A stretch of 64,000 nt of DNA from UMGS363 sp051881775. Its GTDB lineage: Bacteria > Bacillota > Clostridia > Oscillospirales > Ruminococcaceae. The notes below the pieces were generated by a model. It did no database searches and was not told the origin of the DNA. It was given only the letters and a program-made list of their open reading frames with translations. A program made the position numbers and the translations under genes. Within the stretch, counting starts at the first letter, position 1. Each line of letters begins with the position of its first letter. Location of the stretch: NCBI GenBank assembly GCA_051881775.1, contig JBJEQN010000103.1:1-64000 (forward strand), given 5' to 3'. This document shows positions 52,343 to 59,651 of the stretch, piece by piece.

Positions 52343-52447
52343 TTTAAAGTGAAAAGTTGAAAGTTGAAAGTGGAATTTGCGGAAGTTTGAAATGTTAAGA
52401 GTGTATTTTTTCAATAATTCCGAATTCCGCATTCCTAATTCCTAATT
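52343..52447. repeat. Heptamer repeat arrays, both families, between kinase and fucI
   Basis: From left: GAAAAGT, TGAAAGT, TGAAAGT, GGAATTT; then GAAATGT, TAAGAGT, GTATTTT; then complementary-strand GGAATNN units (ATTCCGA, ATTCCGC, ATTCCTA, ATTCCTA). The last units overlap the 3' end of the kinase gene. Confidence 0.7.
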
Positions 52448-53904
52448 ATTTCAAGATACCTTTTGTACGCAGATTCCCATTCATCCGTATTTTCGGGGGA
52501 GTAGAGCTTTACATTGTCCGATCCTGCAATAATCTGCCTTGCTGTCTTGATGTCGGGAATAGCGCCAACGGCAATAAGCTGCATTGCAATGTTTCCGTAA
52601 GCGGTAGCCTCGATAGGACCTGCCACAACGTCACAATTGCAGGCAGCGGCGGTCATTCGGCAAAGCATACCGTCCTTCGTTCCACCCCCCACAAGATGAA
52701 TTTTTCTGTATTCCTTGCCCGTGCATTCCCTTATCTCGTCAAAGGTAAGACGGTATTTAAGCGCAAGGCTCTCGTAAATGCACCGCATAACTTCGCCCAC
52801 ACTTTCGGGAACGGGCTGATTCGTCCTGCGGCAGTATTCACGCACTCTTTCGGGGATATTTCCCACGGGTACAAACTCGGGTGCGTCGGGGTCGATAAAG
52901 CACTTGAAGGGTTCACACTCCAGCGCCATTTTTTCAAGGTCGGCAAAGGAATATTCCTTGCCCTCACGCCTGAACTGACGGCGTGATTCCTGAATAAGCC
53001 ATAAGCCTATAATGTTCTTTAAGAAGGTGGTTTTTCCGCCGTAACCCGTTTCGTTGGTGATGTTCAGCGCCGCAGATTTTTCGTTTATAACAGGTTCGTC
53101 CGTTTCCGTGCCGAAAAGCGACCAGGTTCCGCAGGAAATGAAGATGAAATCCTCTTCCTCCGTGGGAGCAGCTGCTGCGGCACATTGCGTGTCGTGTCCG
53201 CAGACGGAAATTACCTTTGCAGAGGGAATGTCAAGCTCCCTGCAAATTTCCTCGGAAAGCTCTCCAAGCTCCGTTGCAGGCATACATATCTCAGGCAGTA
53301 TATTTTTCGGGATACCAAGCGCATCAAGCACCGTTTCCGACCAACTGCGGTTTACAGCGTTCATCATCTGGGTCGTGGAAGCAATGGAAAGCTCCGCACG
53401 CTTTTTTCCCGTCAGCAGATAGCCGAATAAATCGGGCATAAGCAGCAAGGTTTCCGCATTTTTCAGCATATCTGGGCGCTGCAGTTTAAGGGAAAGAAGC
53501 TGAAAAGCCGTGTTTATCTCCATAAACTGGTTGCCCGTTATCTTGTAGAACTGCTCCTTGTCAATAAGCTCAAAAGCCTTGTCGAGCATACCCGAAGTGC
53601 GGCTGTCACGGTAGTTTACGGGCAGCTCCAGAAGGTGACCGTCCTTGCCGATAAGTCCGAAATCAACGCCCCAGGTATCCACAGCAAGACTGTCAAATCC
53701 GCCGCTTTGCGCAGCCTTTACAAGCCCCTGCTTGATCTCGTGAAAAAGACGGGGCAGATCCCAGTAAAGGGTGCCGCACATCTGAACGGGAGTGTTTTCA
53801 AAGCGGTGTACTTCTTCCAGCTTAATGGTCTCACCGTCGAAAATGCCGATAATTGCTCGTCCGCTTGAAGCACCGAAATCGAAAGCCAAAACTCGTTTTT
53901 CCAT
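52435..53904 (-). CDS. FGGY carbohydrate kinase, rhamnulokinase type (likely L-fuculokinase)
   Basis: This 489-aa kinase has the two actin-like domains of the FGGY family: AFDFGASSGRAIIG (residues 7-20) with the phosphate-binding loop, DTWGVDFGLIG (about 78-88), ISCGTWSLFG (about 256-265) and HLVGGGTKDGMLCRMTA near 390. The sequence is closer to rhamnulokinases than to E. coli FucK. Position between fucU and fucI, with no rha genes, implies that it phosphorylates L-fuculose (inference). The final IIRN residues and stop lie inside a GGAATNN repeat array. The start is 12 bp after fucU. Confidence 0.88.
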   Translation of the reverse strand: MEKRVLAFDFGASSGRAIIGIFDGETIKLEEVHRFENTPVQMCGTLYWDLPRLFHEIKQGLVKAAQSGGFDSLAVDTWGVDFGLIGKDGHLLELPVNYRDSRTSGMLDKAFELIDKEQFYKITGNQFMEINTAFQLLSLKLQRPDMLKNAETLLLMPDLFGYLLTGKKRAELSIASTTQMMNAVNRSWSETVLDALGIPKNILPEICMPATELGELSEEICRELDIPSAKVISVCGHDTQCAAAAAPTEEEDFIFISCGTWSLFGTETDEPVINEKSAALNITNETGYGGKTTFLKNIIGLWLIQESRRQFRREGKEYSFADLEKMALECEPFKCFIDPDAPEFVPVGNIPERVREYCRRTNQPVPESVGEVMRCIYESLALKYRLTFDEIRECTGKEYRKIHLVGGGTKDGMLCRMTAAACNCDVVAGPIEATAYGNIAMQLIAVGAIPDIKTARQIIAGSDNVKLYSPENTDEWESAYKRYLEIIRN

Positions 53905-53916
53905 ATCAGCTCACCG

Positions 53917-54345
53917 TTACTTTACAACGCCTTTTTTAAGGATAATGTTTGCGTAAATTGCCTCTTCGCCCGTTGCAACAACAGCGTAAGCGGTCTTTGC
54001 ACGTTCGTAAAAAGCAAAGCGTTCTATCATTTCTATCTTGCAGTTTTCCGGCTCGTATTTGTTTATAACAGCCTTGTAATCGTCCCATATCGTGGGAACA
54101 ACAGGGTCGCCGGGAACTACCTCCATAAGCATAACAGGCTTTTCAGTGTATGTATCAAGAGGGAAAAGCTGCATAATTGCGTCAAGAAGCTCCGTTACAC
54201 CGTGACCGTCGCAGCGGATAACACGCTTGCCAATAGTTTCGGCAGGAAAGTTGCCGTCTGCGATAACGATTTCATCTCCGTGTCCCATTTCCATAAGGGT
54301 CTTGACAAGCTCAGGGGAGAGGAGCTTTGGGATGTTTTTTAACAT
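53917..54345 (-). CDS. fucU: L-fucose mutarotase
   Basis: This 142-aa RbsD/FucU-family protein interconverts L-fucose anomers and supplies the form used by FucI. Family features are LSPELVKTLMEMGHGDEIVI with catalytic His22 (in MGHGDE), DGNFPAE, a central RCDGHGVTELLDAIM and the C-terminal GEEAIYANIILKKGVV. The length is typical. It directly precedes the kinase and follows a 166-bp repeat-filled gap. Confidence 0.95.
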   Translation of the reverse strand: MLKNIPKLLSPELVKTLMEMGHGDEIVIADGNFPAETIGKRVIRCDGHGVTELLDAIMQLFPLDTYTEKPVMLMEVVPGDPVVPTIWDDYKAVINKYEPENCKIEMIERFAFYERAKTAYAVVATGEEAIYANIILKKGVVK

Positions 54346-54363
54346 ATTATATGACCTCCAATT

Positions 54364-54508
54364 TAAAGTGTGGAGTGTGAAGAGTGTAGAGTGGAGTTTT
54401 TCAATTTGGAAAGTTGAAAGTTGAAAGTAGAATTTTTTTGATCAATAAATCTCCGTCTTTGAAGCAGAAATTATAACTTCACACTTCACTCTTCACACTT
54501 CAAACTCT
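54364..54508. repeat. Heptamer repeat arrays (RRARWGT family) between nitroreductase and fucU
   Basis: Units GGAGTGT, GAAGAGT, GTAGAGT, GGAGTTT; then GGAAAGT, TGAAAGT, TGAAAGT, AGAATTT; then reverse-oriented ACTTCAC-type units at 54474-54503. The two ends can pair into a long stem. Confidence 0.7.
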
Positions 54509-54511
54509 GAT

Positions 54512-55030
54512 TTAGTCGTAAATAACAAATCCGTCTTTTCTTGCGGCAGGCTGTTGGTGAACGGTGTCTGCATAGCCGAGAATACAGTTTCCGATGCCAA
54601 CATATTTTTCGTCAAGACCCCATTTTTTCATAAGAGCCTTGCCTTCTTCTGTCTGGAATGTTTCTCTTGCTCTGTGTATCCAGCAGGAATCCACGCCCAG
54701 TGAAAACGCTGCATTCATAAGATTTCCCATAACAAGACTTCCGTCCTCAATATAAGTATTTACAGTGCTGTCAGCAAAAACTATAACTAACACAGGAGCG
54801 CCGTAAAATGGGTCGTTTACGCCGTCCATTATCCTTGCATTTATCTGCGACAGCATATTTATGGTTTCCGTGTCCCTAACAACCACCATAACGGAGGACT
54901 GCTTGCCTCTTCCGTTGGGCGCATATTCTCCTGCGTTAAGTATTTCGTTAAGAACATCGTCGGGAACGGGTGTGTCTTTGTAGGAACGCACACTTCTGCG
55001 TGATACAAGGTTTTTTATAGTTTCGTTCAT
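54512..55030 (-). CDS. Nitroreductase family protein
   Basis: This 172-aa flavoprotein belongs to the NfsB-like nitroreductase superfamily. NLVSRRSVRSYKDTPV (about residues 5-20) binds the FMN phosphate, and the core continues with EYAPNGRGKQSS, NLMNAAFSLGVDSCWIH and GIGNCILGYAD. Its natural substrate is unknown. It lies inside the fucose cluster, 26 bp after a small unknown gene, so it may handle redox balance or a side product there (inference). The start at 55030 has an AGGAG site; a longer in-frame version lacks one. Confidence 0.9.
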   Translation of the reverse strand: MNETIKNLVSRRSVRSYKDTPVPDDVLNEILNAGEYAPNGRGKQSSVMVVVRDTETINMLSQINARIMDGVNDPFYGAPVLVIVFADSTVNTYIEDGSLVMGNLMNAAFSLGVDSCWIHRARETFQTEEGKALMKKWGLDEKYVGIGNCILGYADTVHQQPAARKDGFVIYD

Positions 55031-55056
55031 ATTAATAAAATCTCCTGTCGTCAAAA

Positions 55057-55356
55057 TTACTGCCTTTCTTTAAGACTAAGCTCCGAAATAGCTATGTCTA
55101 CGCCGTTTTTGTCCGCAAATTTAACGGCTCCCGAGATCAAACGGTCCTTGTTCTTTTCAAACACGGACAGGACAAATTTATCCTGTTCCTCCTGCGGTAT
55201 GAAACGCAGGAAATTTTCAAGCACACCCGGCGATTCGGCAGCGTTAAGAACTGCAGGCGGCAGGGAAATATCGGACTTATCTGCGTAGGGCAGCAAGGCT
55301 CTTATGGCCTGAGCGTAATTTATTTCATCTATATCGACGGTCAATCTGAATTTCAT
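55057..55356 (-). CDS. Small unknown protein in fucose cluster
   Basis: I do not recognise this 99-aa soluble protein. It is predicted mainly helical with an early beta strand (KFRLTVDIDEINYAQAIRAL), an acidic middle (ESPGVLENFLRFIPQEEQDK), and an ISELSLKERQ end. It lies between fucO and the nitroreductase on the same strand. The start at 55356 has an AAGAAAG site. It could be a regulator or a partner of its neighbours, but nothing shows this. Confidence 0.75.
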   Translation of the reverse strand: MKFRLTVDIDEINYAQAIRALLPYADKSDISLPPAVLNAAESPGVLENFLRFIPQEEQDKFVLSVFEKNKDRLISGAVKFADKNGVDIAISELSLKERQ

Positions 55357-55443
55357 AAATACATCTTTCTTGTTATAAACAATGCGCAATCCGAACGCAG
55401 GCAAAACGCTCGGATTGCGGTTTGATTTTAATTTACTGTTGGA

Positions 55444-56592
55444 TCAAAGGAGAGACTGGTAAAGCTCCTTGATCTCTGCAACGGAAGTGTCTCTGGGATT
55501 TCCGGGACGGCAAGCGTCATCGTAAGCGGACTGTGAAAGGAAGTCAAGATCTTCAGGCTTAACAATGTCCTTAAGGTCTGCAGGGATTCCTACATCCTGT
55601 GAAAGCTGCTTAACAGCGTCAATTGCAGCCTTTCTGTATTCTTCCTGTGTCATATCGTCAACACCCTTAACGCCCATTGCTCTTGCGATCTCACGGTACT
55701 TTTCACCTGTTGCCGGAGCGTTGTACTCCATAACTGTAGGAAGGATAATAGCATTTGCAACGCCGTGAGGTGTGTCATACAGAGCGCCGAGAGGGTGAGC
55801 CATTGAGTGAACGATGCCAAGACCAACGTTGGAGAAGCCCATACCTGCAACATACTGACCGAGAGCCATATCTGTTCTGCCTTCCTTGGTGTTTTCAACT
55901 GCACCTCTAAGGCTTCTGGCAATTATCTCGATAGCCTTAAGATGGAACATATCGGAAAGCTCCCAAGCGCCCTTTGTTATGTAGCCTTCGATAGCGTGGG
56001 TAAGAGCGTCCATACCTGTTGCAGCGGTCAGACCCTTGGGCATAGAGGACATCATGTCGGGGTCAACGAAAGCAACAACGGGAATGTCGTGGGGGTCAAC
56101 GCAAACCATTTTACGGTTCTTTTCTGCGTCGGTAATAACGTAGTTGATAGTAACTTCTGCTGCTGTACCTGCTGTTGTGGGAACGGCAAGAATGGGAACG
56201 CTCTTGTTCTTTGTATCTGCAACGCCTTCAAGGCTTCTTACATCAGCAAATTCGGGGTTAGCAATGATAATGCCGATAGCCTTTGCAGTATCCATAGAAG
56301 AACCGCCGCCGATAGCGATAAGATAATCAGCTTCCGCAGCCTTGAAAGCAGCAACGCCGGACTGTACGTTTTCAATTGTAGGGTTAGGCTTGATCTCGGA
56401 ATAAAGAGTATAAGCAAGACCTGCGCCGTCCAGAACGTCTGTTACCTTCTTTGTTACGCCGAACTTGATAAGGTCGGGGTCGGAGCATACAAGAGCCTTT
56501 TTGAAGCCTCTGTTCTTAGCTTCATCTGCAATAGCTGCAATAGCGCCTGCACCGTGATAAGATGTTTCGTTGAGGATAAATCTGTTTGCCAT
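55444..56592 (-). CDS. fucO: Lactaldehyde reductase
   Basis: This 382-aa iron-dependent alcohol dehydrogenase reduces L-lactaldehyde, made by FucA, to 1,2-propanediol and restores NAD+. It has the N-terminal Rossmann-like domain with GGGSSMDTAKAIGI (about residues 95-108) and AVPTTAGTAAEVT. The helical metal domain has TGMDALTHAIEGY (iron ligands Asp and His) and GIVHSMAHPLGALYDTPHGVANA (two more His). The sequence matches FucO well over its length. An AAGGAGTG site precedes the start. Confidence 0.95.
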   Translation of the reverse strand: MANRFILNETSYHGAGAIAAIADEAKNRGFKKALVCSDPDLIKFGVTKKVTDVLDGAGLAYTLYSEIKPNPTIENVQSGVAAFKAAEADYLIAIGGGSSMDTAKAIGIIIANPEFADVRSLEGVADTKNKSVPILAVPTTAGTAAEVTINYVITDAEKNRKMVCVDPHDIPVVAFVDPDMMSSMPKGLTAATGMDALTHAIEGYITKGAWELSDMFHLKAIEIIARSLRGAVENTKEGRTDMALGQYVAGMGFSNVGLGIVHSMAHPLGALYDTPHGVANAIILPTVMEYNAPATGEKYREIARAMGVKGVDDMTQEEYRKAAIDAVKQLSQDVGIPADLKDIVKPEDLDFLSQSAYDDACRPGNPRDTSVAEIKELYQSLL

Positions 56593-56615
56593 AGTAAAAA
56601 CACTCCTTTATTTTA

Positions 56616-56662
56616 GTTTGGAGAGTGAAGAGTTAAGAGTGAAGTTTTTAACACTCTGCTTT
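56616..56662 (+). repeat. Heptamer repeat array (RRARWGT family) after S23-like gene
   Basis: Units GGAGAGT, GAAGAGT, TAAGAGT and GAAGTTT, then a complementary stretch AACACTCTGCTTTTCACTTT. It lies between the S23-like gene and fucO. Confidence 0.7.
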
Positions 56663-56671
56663 TCACTTTTC

Positions 56672-57043
56672 CTAAATATTTTTGATGTTATTTGCAGATT
56701 TCAGCGTTCTTGTTGAAGCTGATAACATTCGTCGTATTTCTTCACAGTCTGAATAAATACTGCAATATAATTGTTCACTTAGATAGCCTGTTTCATATAA
56801 AAGTTCAAGCCAATATTTTGTTTCGTTGCATTCTTTAAGTGCGATATAAAGTTTAAAGGTAAAGTCTTTTTTACTGATTGAACATTCTGCTTCTGCTAAA
56901 TTTGCACCTATACTTGTTCCACTTCGTAAAACTTGTTTTGATAAAACGTATTCATTTTTTTCAGAACAAAGATATTTGTACATATTAATGATACGAATTG
57001 CAAATTTTTTACTTTTATATTTTGCTGAATTATCATCTATCAA
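56672..57043 (-). CDS. Four-helix bundle protein, S23/IVP family
   Basis: This 123-aa protein matches the four-helix bundle family that includes the S23 intervening-sequence proteins of 23S rRNA and the Avd accessory protein (TIGR02436). It has the family core KSKKFAIRIINMYKYL, LSKQVLRSGTSIGANLAEAE (about residues 34-55, shown in part) and FKLYIALKECNETKYWLELL. It is rich in AT and inserted between fucA and fucO, flanked on both sides by heptamer repeat arrays. It does not fit fucose metabolism and probably travels with its flanks (inference). Its start lacks a good ribosome-binding site. Confidence 0.85.
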   Translation of the reverse strand: MIDDNSAKYKSKKFAIRIINMYKYLCSEKNEYVLSKQVLRSGTSIGANLAEAECSISKKDFTFKLYIALKECNETKYWLELLYETGYLSEQLYCSIYSDCEEIRRMLSASTRTLKSANNIKNI

Positions 57044-57045
57044 TT

Positions 57046-57082
57046 TAAAACTCCACTCTTCACTCTTAACACTTCACACTTT
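57046..57082 (-). repeat. Heptamer repeat array (RRARWGT family) between S23-like gene and fucA
   Basis: On the minus strand the units read GAAGTGT, TAAGAGT, GAAGAGT, GGAGTTT. It mirrors the array at 56616-56662 across the S23-like gene. Confidence 0.72.
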
Positions 57083-57085
57083 TGA

Positions 57086-57775
57086 TTATTCGTTTCCGTA
57101 AGGGTATTTCTTGTAACCGGGGTGTTTGCCGGTGACTTTGTAATTTTCACGCATAGAGCAGAGACGGTCAATGTTTTCACGGGAAATTTCTCTTTCACCG
57201 CCGAGCAGATGAGCGGTAAGGGAAATTTTTGCGAAAAGCTCAAGAGTTTCCATACGGTAGTAAGCCGTAAGCAGGTCTGCACCTACCGTAAGCGCACCGT
57301 GGTTCTGCAGAAGCATAACATCGTGTTCCTGCAAATAAGGCGTGATTGCTTCGGGAACTTCATAGGTGGAGGGGGTGCCGTAAGGCGTAACGGGAACGCT
57401 TCCCACTGCAATTACCGCTTCTATCATGGTGTATCCGTCAAGAGCCTTGTTTGCAACGGCATATCCCGTAGCCGTGGGAGGGTGAGCGTGAACAACACCG
57501 CCTACATCGGGGCGTTCCTGATAGCAGCGCAGGTGCATTTTGATCTCGGAAGAGGGACGGTAATCGCCATTTGCTTCGATGACCTCGCCCTTTCCATTGA
57601 TCTTAACGATTTTTTCGGGAGTGATAAAGCTTTTGCTTATTCCCGTAGGGGTCGCAAGATATGTATCATCGTCCAGCTTGACGGAAACGTTTCCATCATT
57701 AGCGGCGACCCAGCCAAGCTGCCACATTTTATGGCAGACATCGCATATCTGATCCTTGATTTCCTGTTCGTTCAT
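57086..57775 (-). CDS. fucA: L-fuculose-1-phosphate aldolase (class II)
   Basis: This 229-aa zinc aldolase cleaves L-fuculose-1-phosphate to DHAP and L-lactaldehyde. NDGNVSVKL and the TPTGISKSFI segment bind the phosphate. SSEIKMHLRCY holds the catalytic Glu. Zinc ligands are His96 and His98 in HAHPPT and His159 in QNHGAL. The length fits the class II aldolase/RhaD family. It is the first gene of the fucose cluster. The start at 57775 has a GAGGT site, and a promoter and palindrome lie just upstream. Confidence 0.94.
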   Translation of the reverse strand: MNEQEIKDQICDVCHKMWQLGWVAANDGNVSVKLDDDTYLATPTGISKSFITPEKIVKINGKGEVIEANGDYRPSSEIKMHLRCYQERPDVGGVVHAHPPTATGYAVANKALDGYTMIEAVIAVGSVPVTPYGTPSTYEVPEAITPYLQEHDVMLLQNHGALTVGADLLTAYYRMETLELFAKISLTAHLLGGEREISRENIDRLCSMRENYKVTGKHPGYKKYPYGNE

Positions 57776-57807
57776 TGGAATAACCTCATTTCTTGAAACA
57801 ACCGGCA

Positions 57808-57824
57808 TTTCGGCTTGTCCGAAA
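57808..57824 (-). promoter_or_regulatory. Palindrome in fucA leader
   Basis: TTTCGG-N5-CCGAAA lies between promoter and start codon, about 10-25 bases into the predicted transcript. It is a possible operator or leader hairpin. Confidence 0.45.
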
Positions 57825-57840
57825 GCTGATTTATGTTTAT

Positions 57841-57869
57841 ATTATACAACAATTGATTAAAAATGTCTA
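57841..57869 (-). promoter_or_regulatory. Sigma-A promoter of fucose cluster
   Basis: TAGACA (57869-57864) and TATAAT (57846-57841) on the minus strand, 17-bp spacer. Confidence 0.7.
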
Positions 57870-57889
57870 TAAAAATTTGCATTTTGCCC

Positions 57890-57938
57890 TAAAAAATAAC
57901 GCTTATTCTTTTGTGCATATTTACCAAAGGAATAAGCG
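57890..57938 (-). terminator. Terminator of NSS transporter gene
   Basis: The stem CGCTTATTCTTTTG (57900-57913) pairs with 57925-57938 over 13 of 14 positions, then ATTTTTTA on the minus strand. It separates the transporter from the fucose promoter. Confidence 0.85.
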
Positions 57939-57960
57939 CTTGTCTTTAGGGATATTTTTA

Positions 57961-59292
57961 TCAGAGGAACGATGAAATAAATATCACGATTATCATAGCA
58001 GGAGCGATATATTTTATAGCTGCGGCGAAAAGGGGCTTTAATCTGAATTTCAGCTTTCCGCCGTTGGATATTTCTTCCGAAGCAGCGTCTATTCCCCATA
58101 TATGCCCTACAAGAATGCACATAAAAAATCCGCCAATGGGCATAACGATCTTATCTGCCGCAAAATTCAGAAAATCAAAGAAGTTCATATTGAAGATCGT
58201 TACTTCCGAAAGAACGCCGAAGGAAAGGGATGCGAAAATGCACACAAGAAAGGCTGCACCGCCTGCTATGACCGAGGAGACCTTCCTTGAAAGTCCCGTC
58301 TTATCGGAAAACCAGGATACTATGACCTCCAGCAGTGAAATTGCAGACGTTACCGCCGCAAAAAGCACCAGCAGGAAAAACAGCGCCGAAATGAATCGTC
58401 CGCCCTTTATATTTGAAAATACCACGGGGAGCGTCTGAAAGATAAGTCCGGGACCGCCCGTTACTTCAAGACCGAATGAAAACACCGCAGGAATGATCGC
58501 AAAGCCTGCAATGACAGCTATCAGCGTGTCAAGAGTAACTATTGTCACCGTACTTGAAGTAAGGTTTGTACTTTTGGGCAGGTAGCTTCCGTAGGTTATA
58601 AGCGTTCCCATTCCAAGAGACAGCGAGAAGAACACCTGTCCCATTGCATTTATAGCTATCTGTGACAGGTCGGAAAGGGAGTTTATCTTGCTGAGGTCGG
58701 GAACGATAAAATACTTTACGCCCCGGGCGGCATTTGGCAGAGTAAGACAGTATATCATTATCCCGATAAGAAATATGAGCAGCACGGGCAGCAGTATGGT
58801 GCTTACACGTTCTATCCCTTTTGCTATTCCGCCCGTGACAATTATTACGTTTATTGCAATAAATACAAAAGTCCAGAGTATAGGTTCAATGGGCTGTGCG
58901 GTGTAGTCTGCAAAAAAATCCGTATCGAATCCGCTGCCCGAAAAGCTTTTAAAAATGTATTTTATTACCCAGCCGCCTACAACTCCGTAGCTTGCAAGAA
59001 CAAGAAAAGCTCCCGCAATGCCAAGCCTCCCGACAAAGCCGAATTTGCGGCTCAGCTTTTTGCAGGAATCAACGGCATTTTCTCCTGCAAAGCGTCCTAT
59101 TGCCATTTCCGAAAGAAGTATGGGTATTCCGAGTATGACAAGAAAAAAGATGTATATAATGAGAAAAACAGCGCCGCCGCTTGTGCCTGCAACATAGGGA
59201 AACTTCCACAGATTCCCCAGACCTATGGCGGAACCTGCCGCAGCCATAATAAATCCTATGCCGGAAGACCATTGTTCTCTTTTTGATCGCAT
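57961..59292 (-). CDS. Sodium-dependent transporter, NSS (SNF) family
   Basis: This 443-aa membrane protein has about 11 helices of the LeuT fold. AGSAIGLGNLWKFPYVAG (about residues 19-36) is the family signature in helix 1. NSS members import amino acids or similar amines with Na+. It has no GxxP-type sugar-transporter features, ends in its own terminator and faces the fucose cluster's promoter, so it is unlikely to import fucose. The start has an AAGGAG site. Confidence 0.92.
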   Translation of the reverse strand: MRSKREQWSSGIGFIMAAAGSAIGLGNLWKFPYVAGTSGGAVFLIIYIFFLVILGIPILLSEMAIGRFAGENAVDSCKKLSRKFGFVGRLGIAGAFLVLASYGVVGGWVIKYIFKSFSGSGFDTDFFADYTAQPIEPILWTFVFIAINVIIVTGGIAKGIERVSTILLPVLLIFLIGIMIYCLTLPNAARGVKYFIVPDLSKINSLSDLSQIAINAMGQVFFSLSLGMGTLITYGSYLPKSTNLTSSTVTIVTLDTLIAVIAGFAIIPAVFSFGLEVTGGPGLIFQTLPVVFSNIKGGRFISALFFLLVLFAAVTSAISLLEVIVSWFSDKTGLSRKVSSVIAGGAAFLVCIFASLSFGVLSEVTIFNMNFFDFLNFAADKIVMPIGGFFMCILVGHIWGIDAASEEISNGGKLKFRLKPLFAAAIKYIAPAMIIVIFISSFL

Positions 59293-59651
59293 AATAAAAA
59301 CTCCTTCCGTGTTCCGAACCGCTGAGAAAAATATTATTCGTCAGCTTTATTTCTGATATACATTTTCCCTTTTTTGAACGGAACTATTCAAATATAACGA
59401 TTTTTATTATAAAAATGTTAAAAGTGTAAAATCCTCTTCCGTTTGCTATCGGATTGTGGTATAATAATACAGAAAGAGAAAAAATTTTATCGGAGAACAC
59501 GAAGATATGTGTTTTCAGGCATAATTGCATATTTGGTATTTGGCAGTAAAGCAGGAAAAGCTGATGCTGCGTTTGTGTGATTATGCAGCGGCATCTGCGG
59601 CGGTTCAAACAATAATATTACAGTATACCGCAGATTTTTATGGAGGTTTTT
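59293..59651. other. Intergenic region NSS transporter/pcrA
   Basis: This 359-bp divergent region is AT-rich near 59310-59420. An extended -10 promoter (TGGTATAAT, 59458-59465 core) points toward pcrA, giving a leader of about 180 nt. The leader holds a bulged hairpin, GATGC/GCATC with CTGC/GCAG, at about 59561-59600. Nothing else is recognised. Confidence 0.55.

Noticed and set aside
51097..52347. Long plus-strand reading frame opposite fucI (416 codons)
   Set aside because: Antisense shadow of fucI with no domain and no start signal.
57961..59292. NSS transporter as the fucose importer
   Set aside because: The family imports amino acids and amines, and the gene has its own terminator before the fucose promoter.
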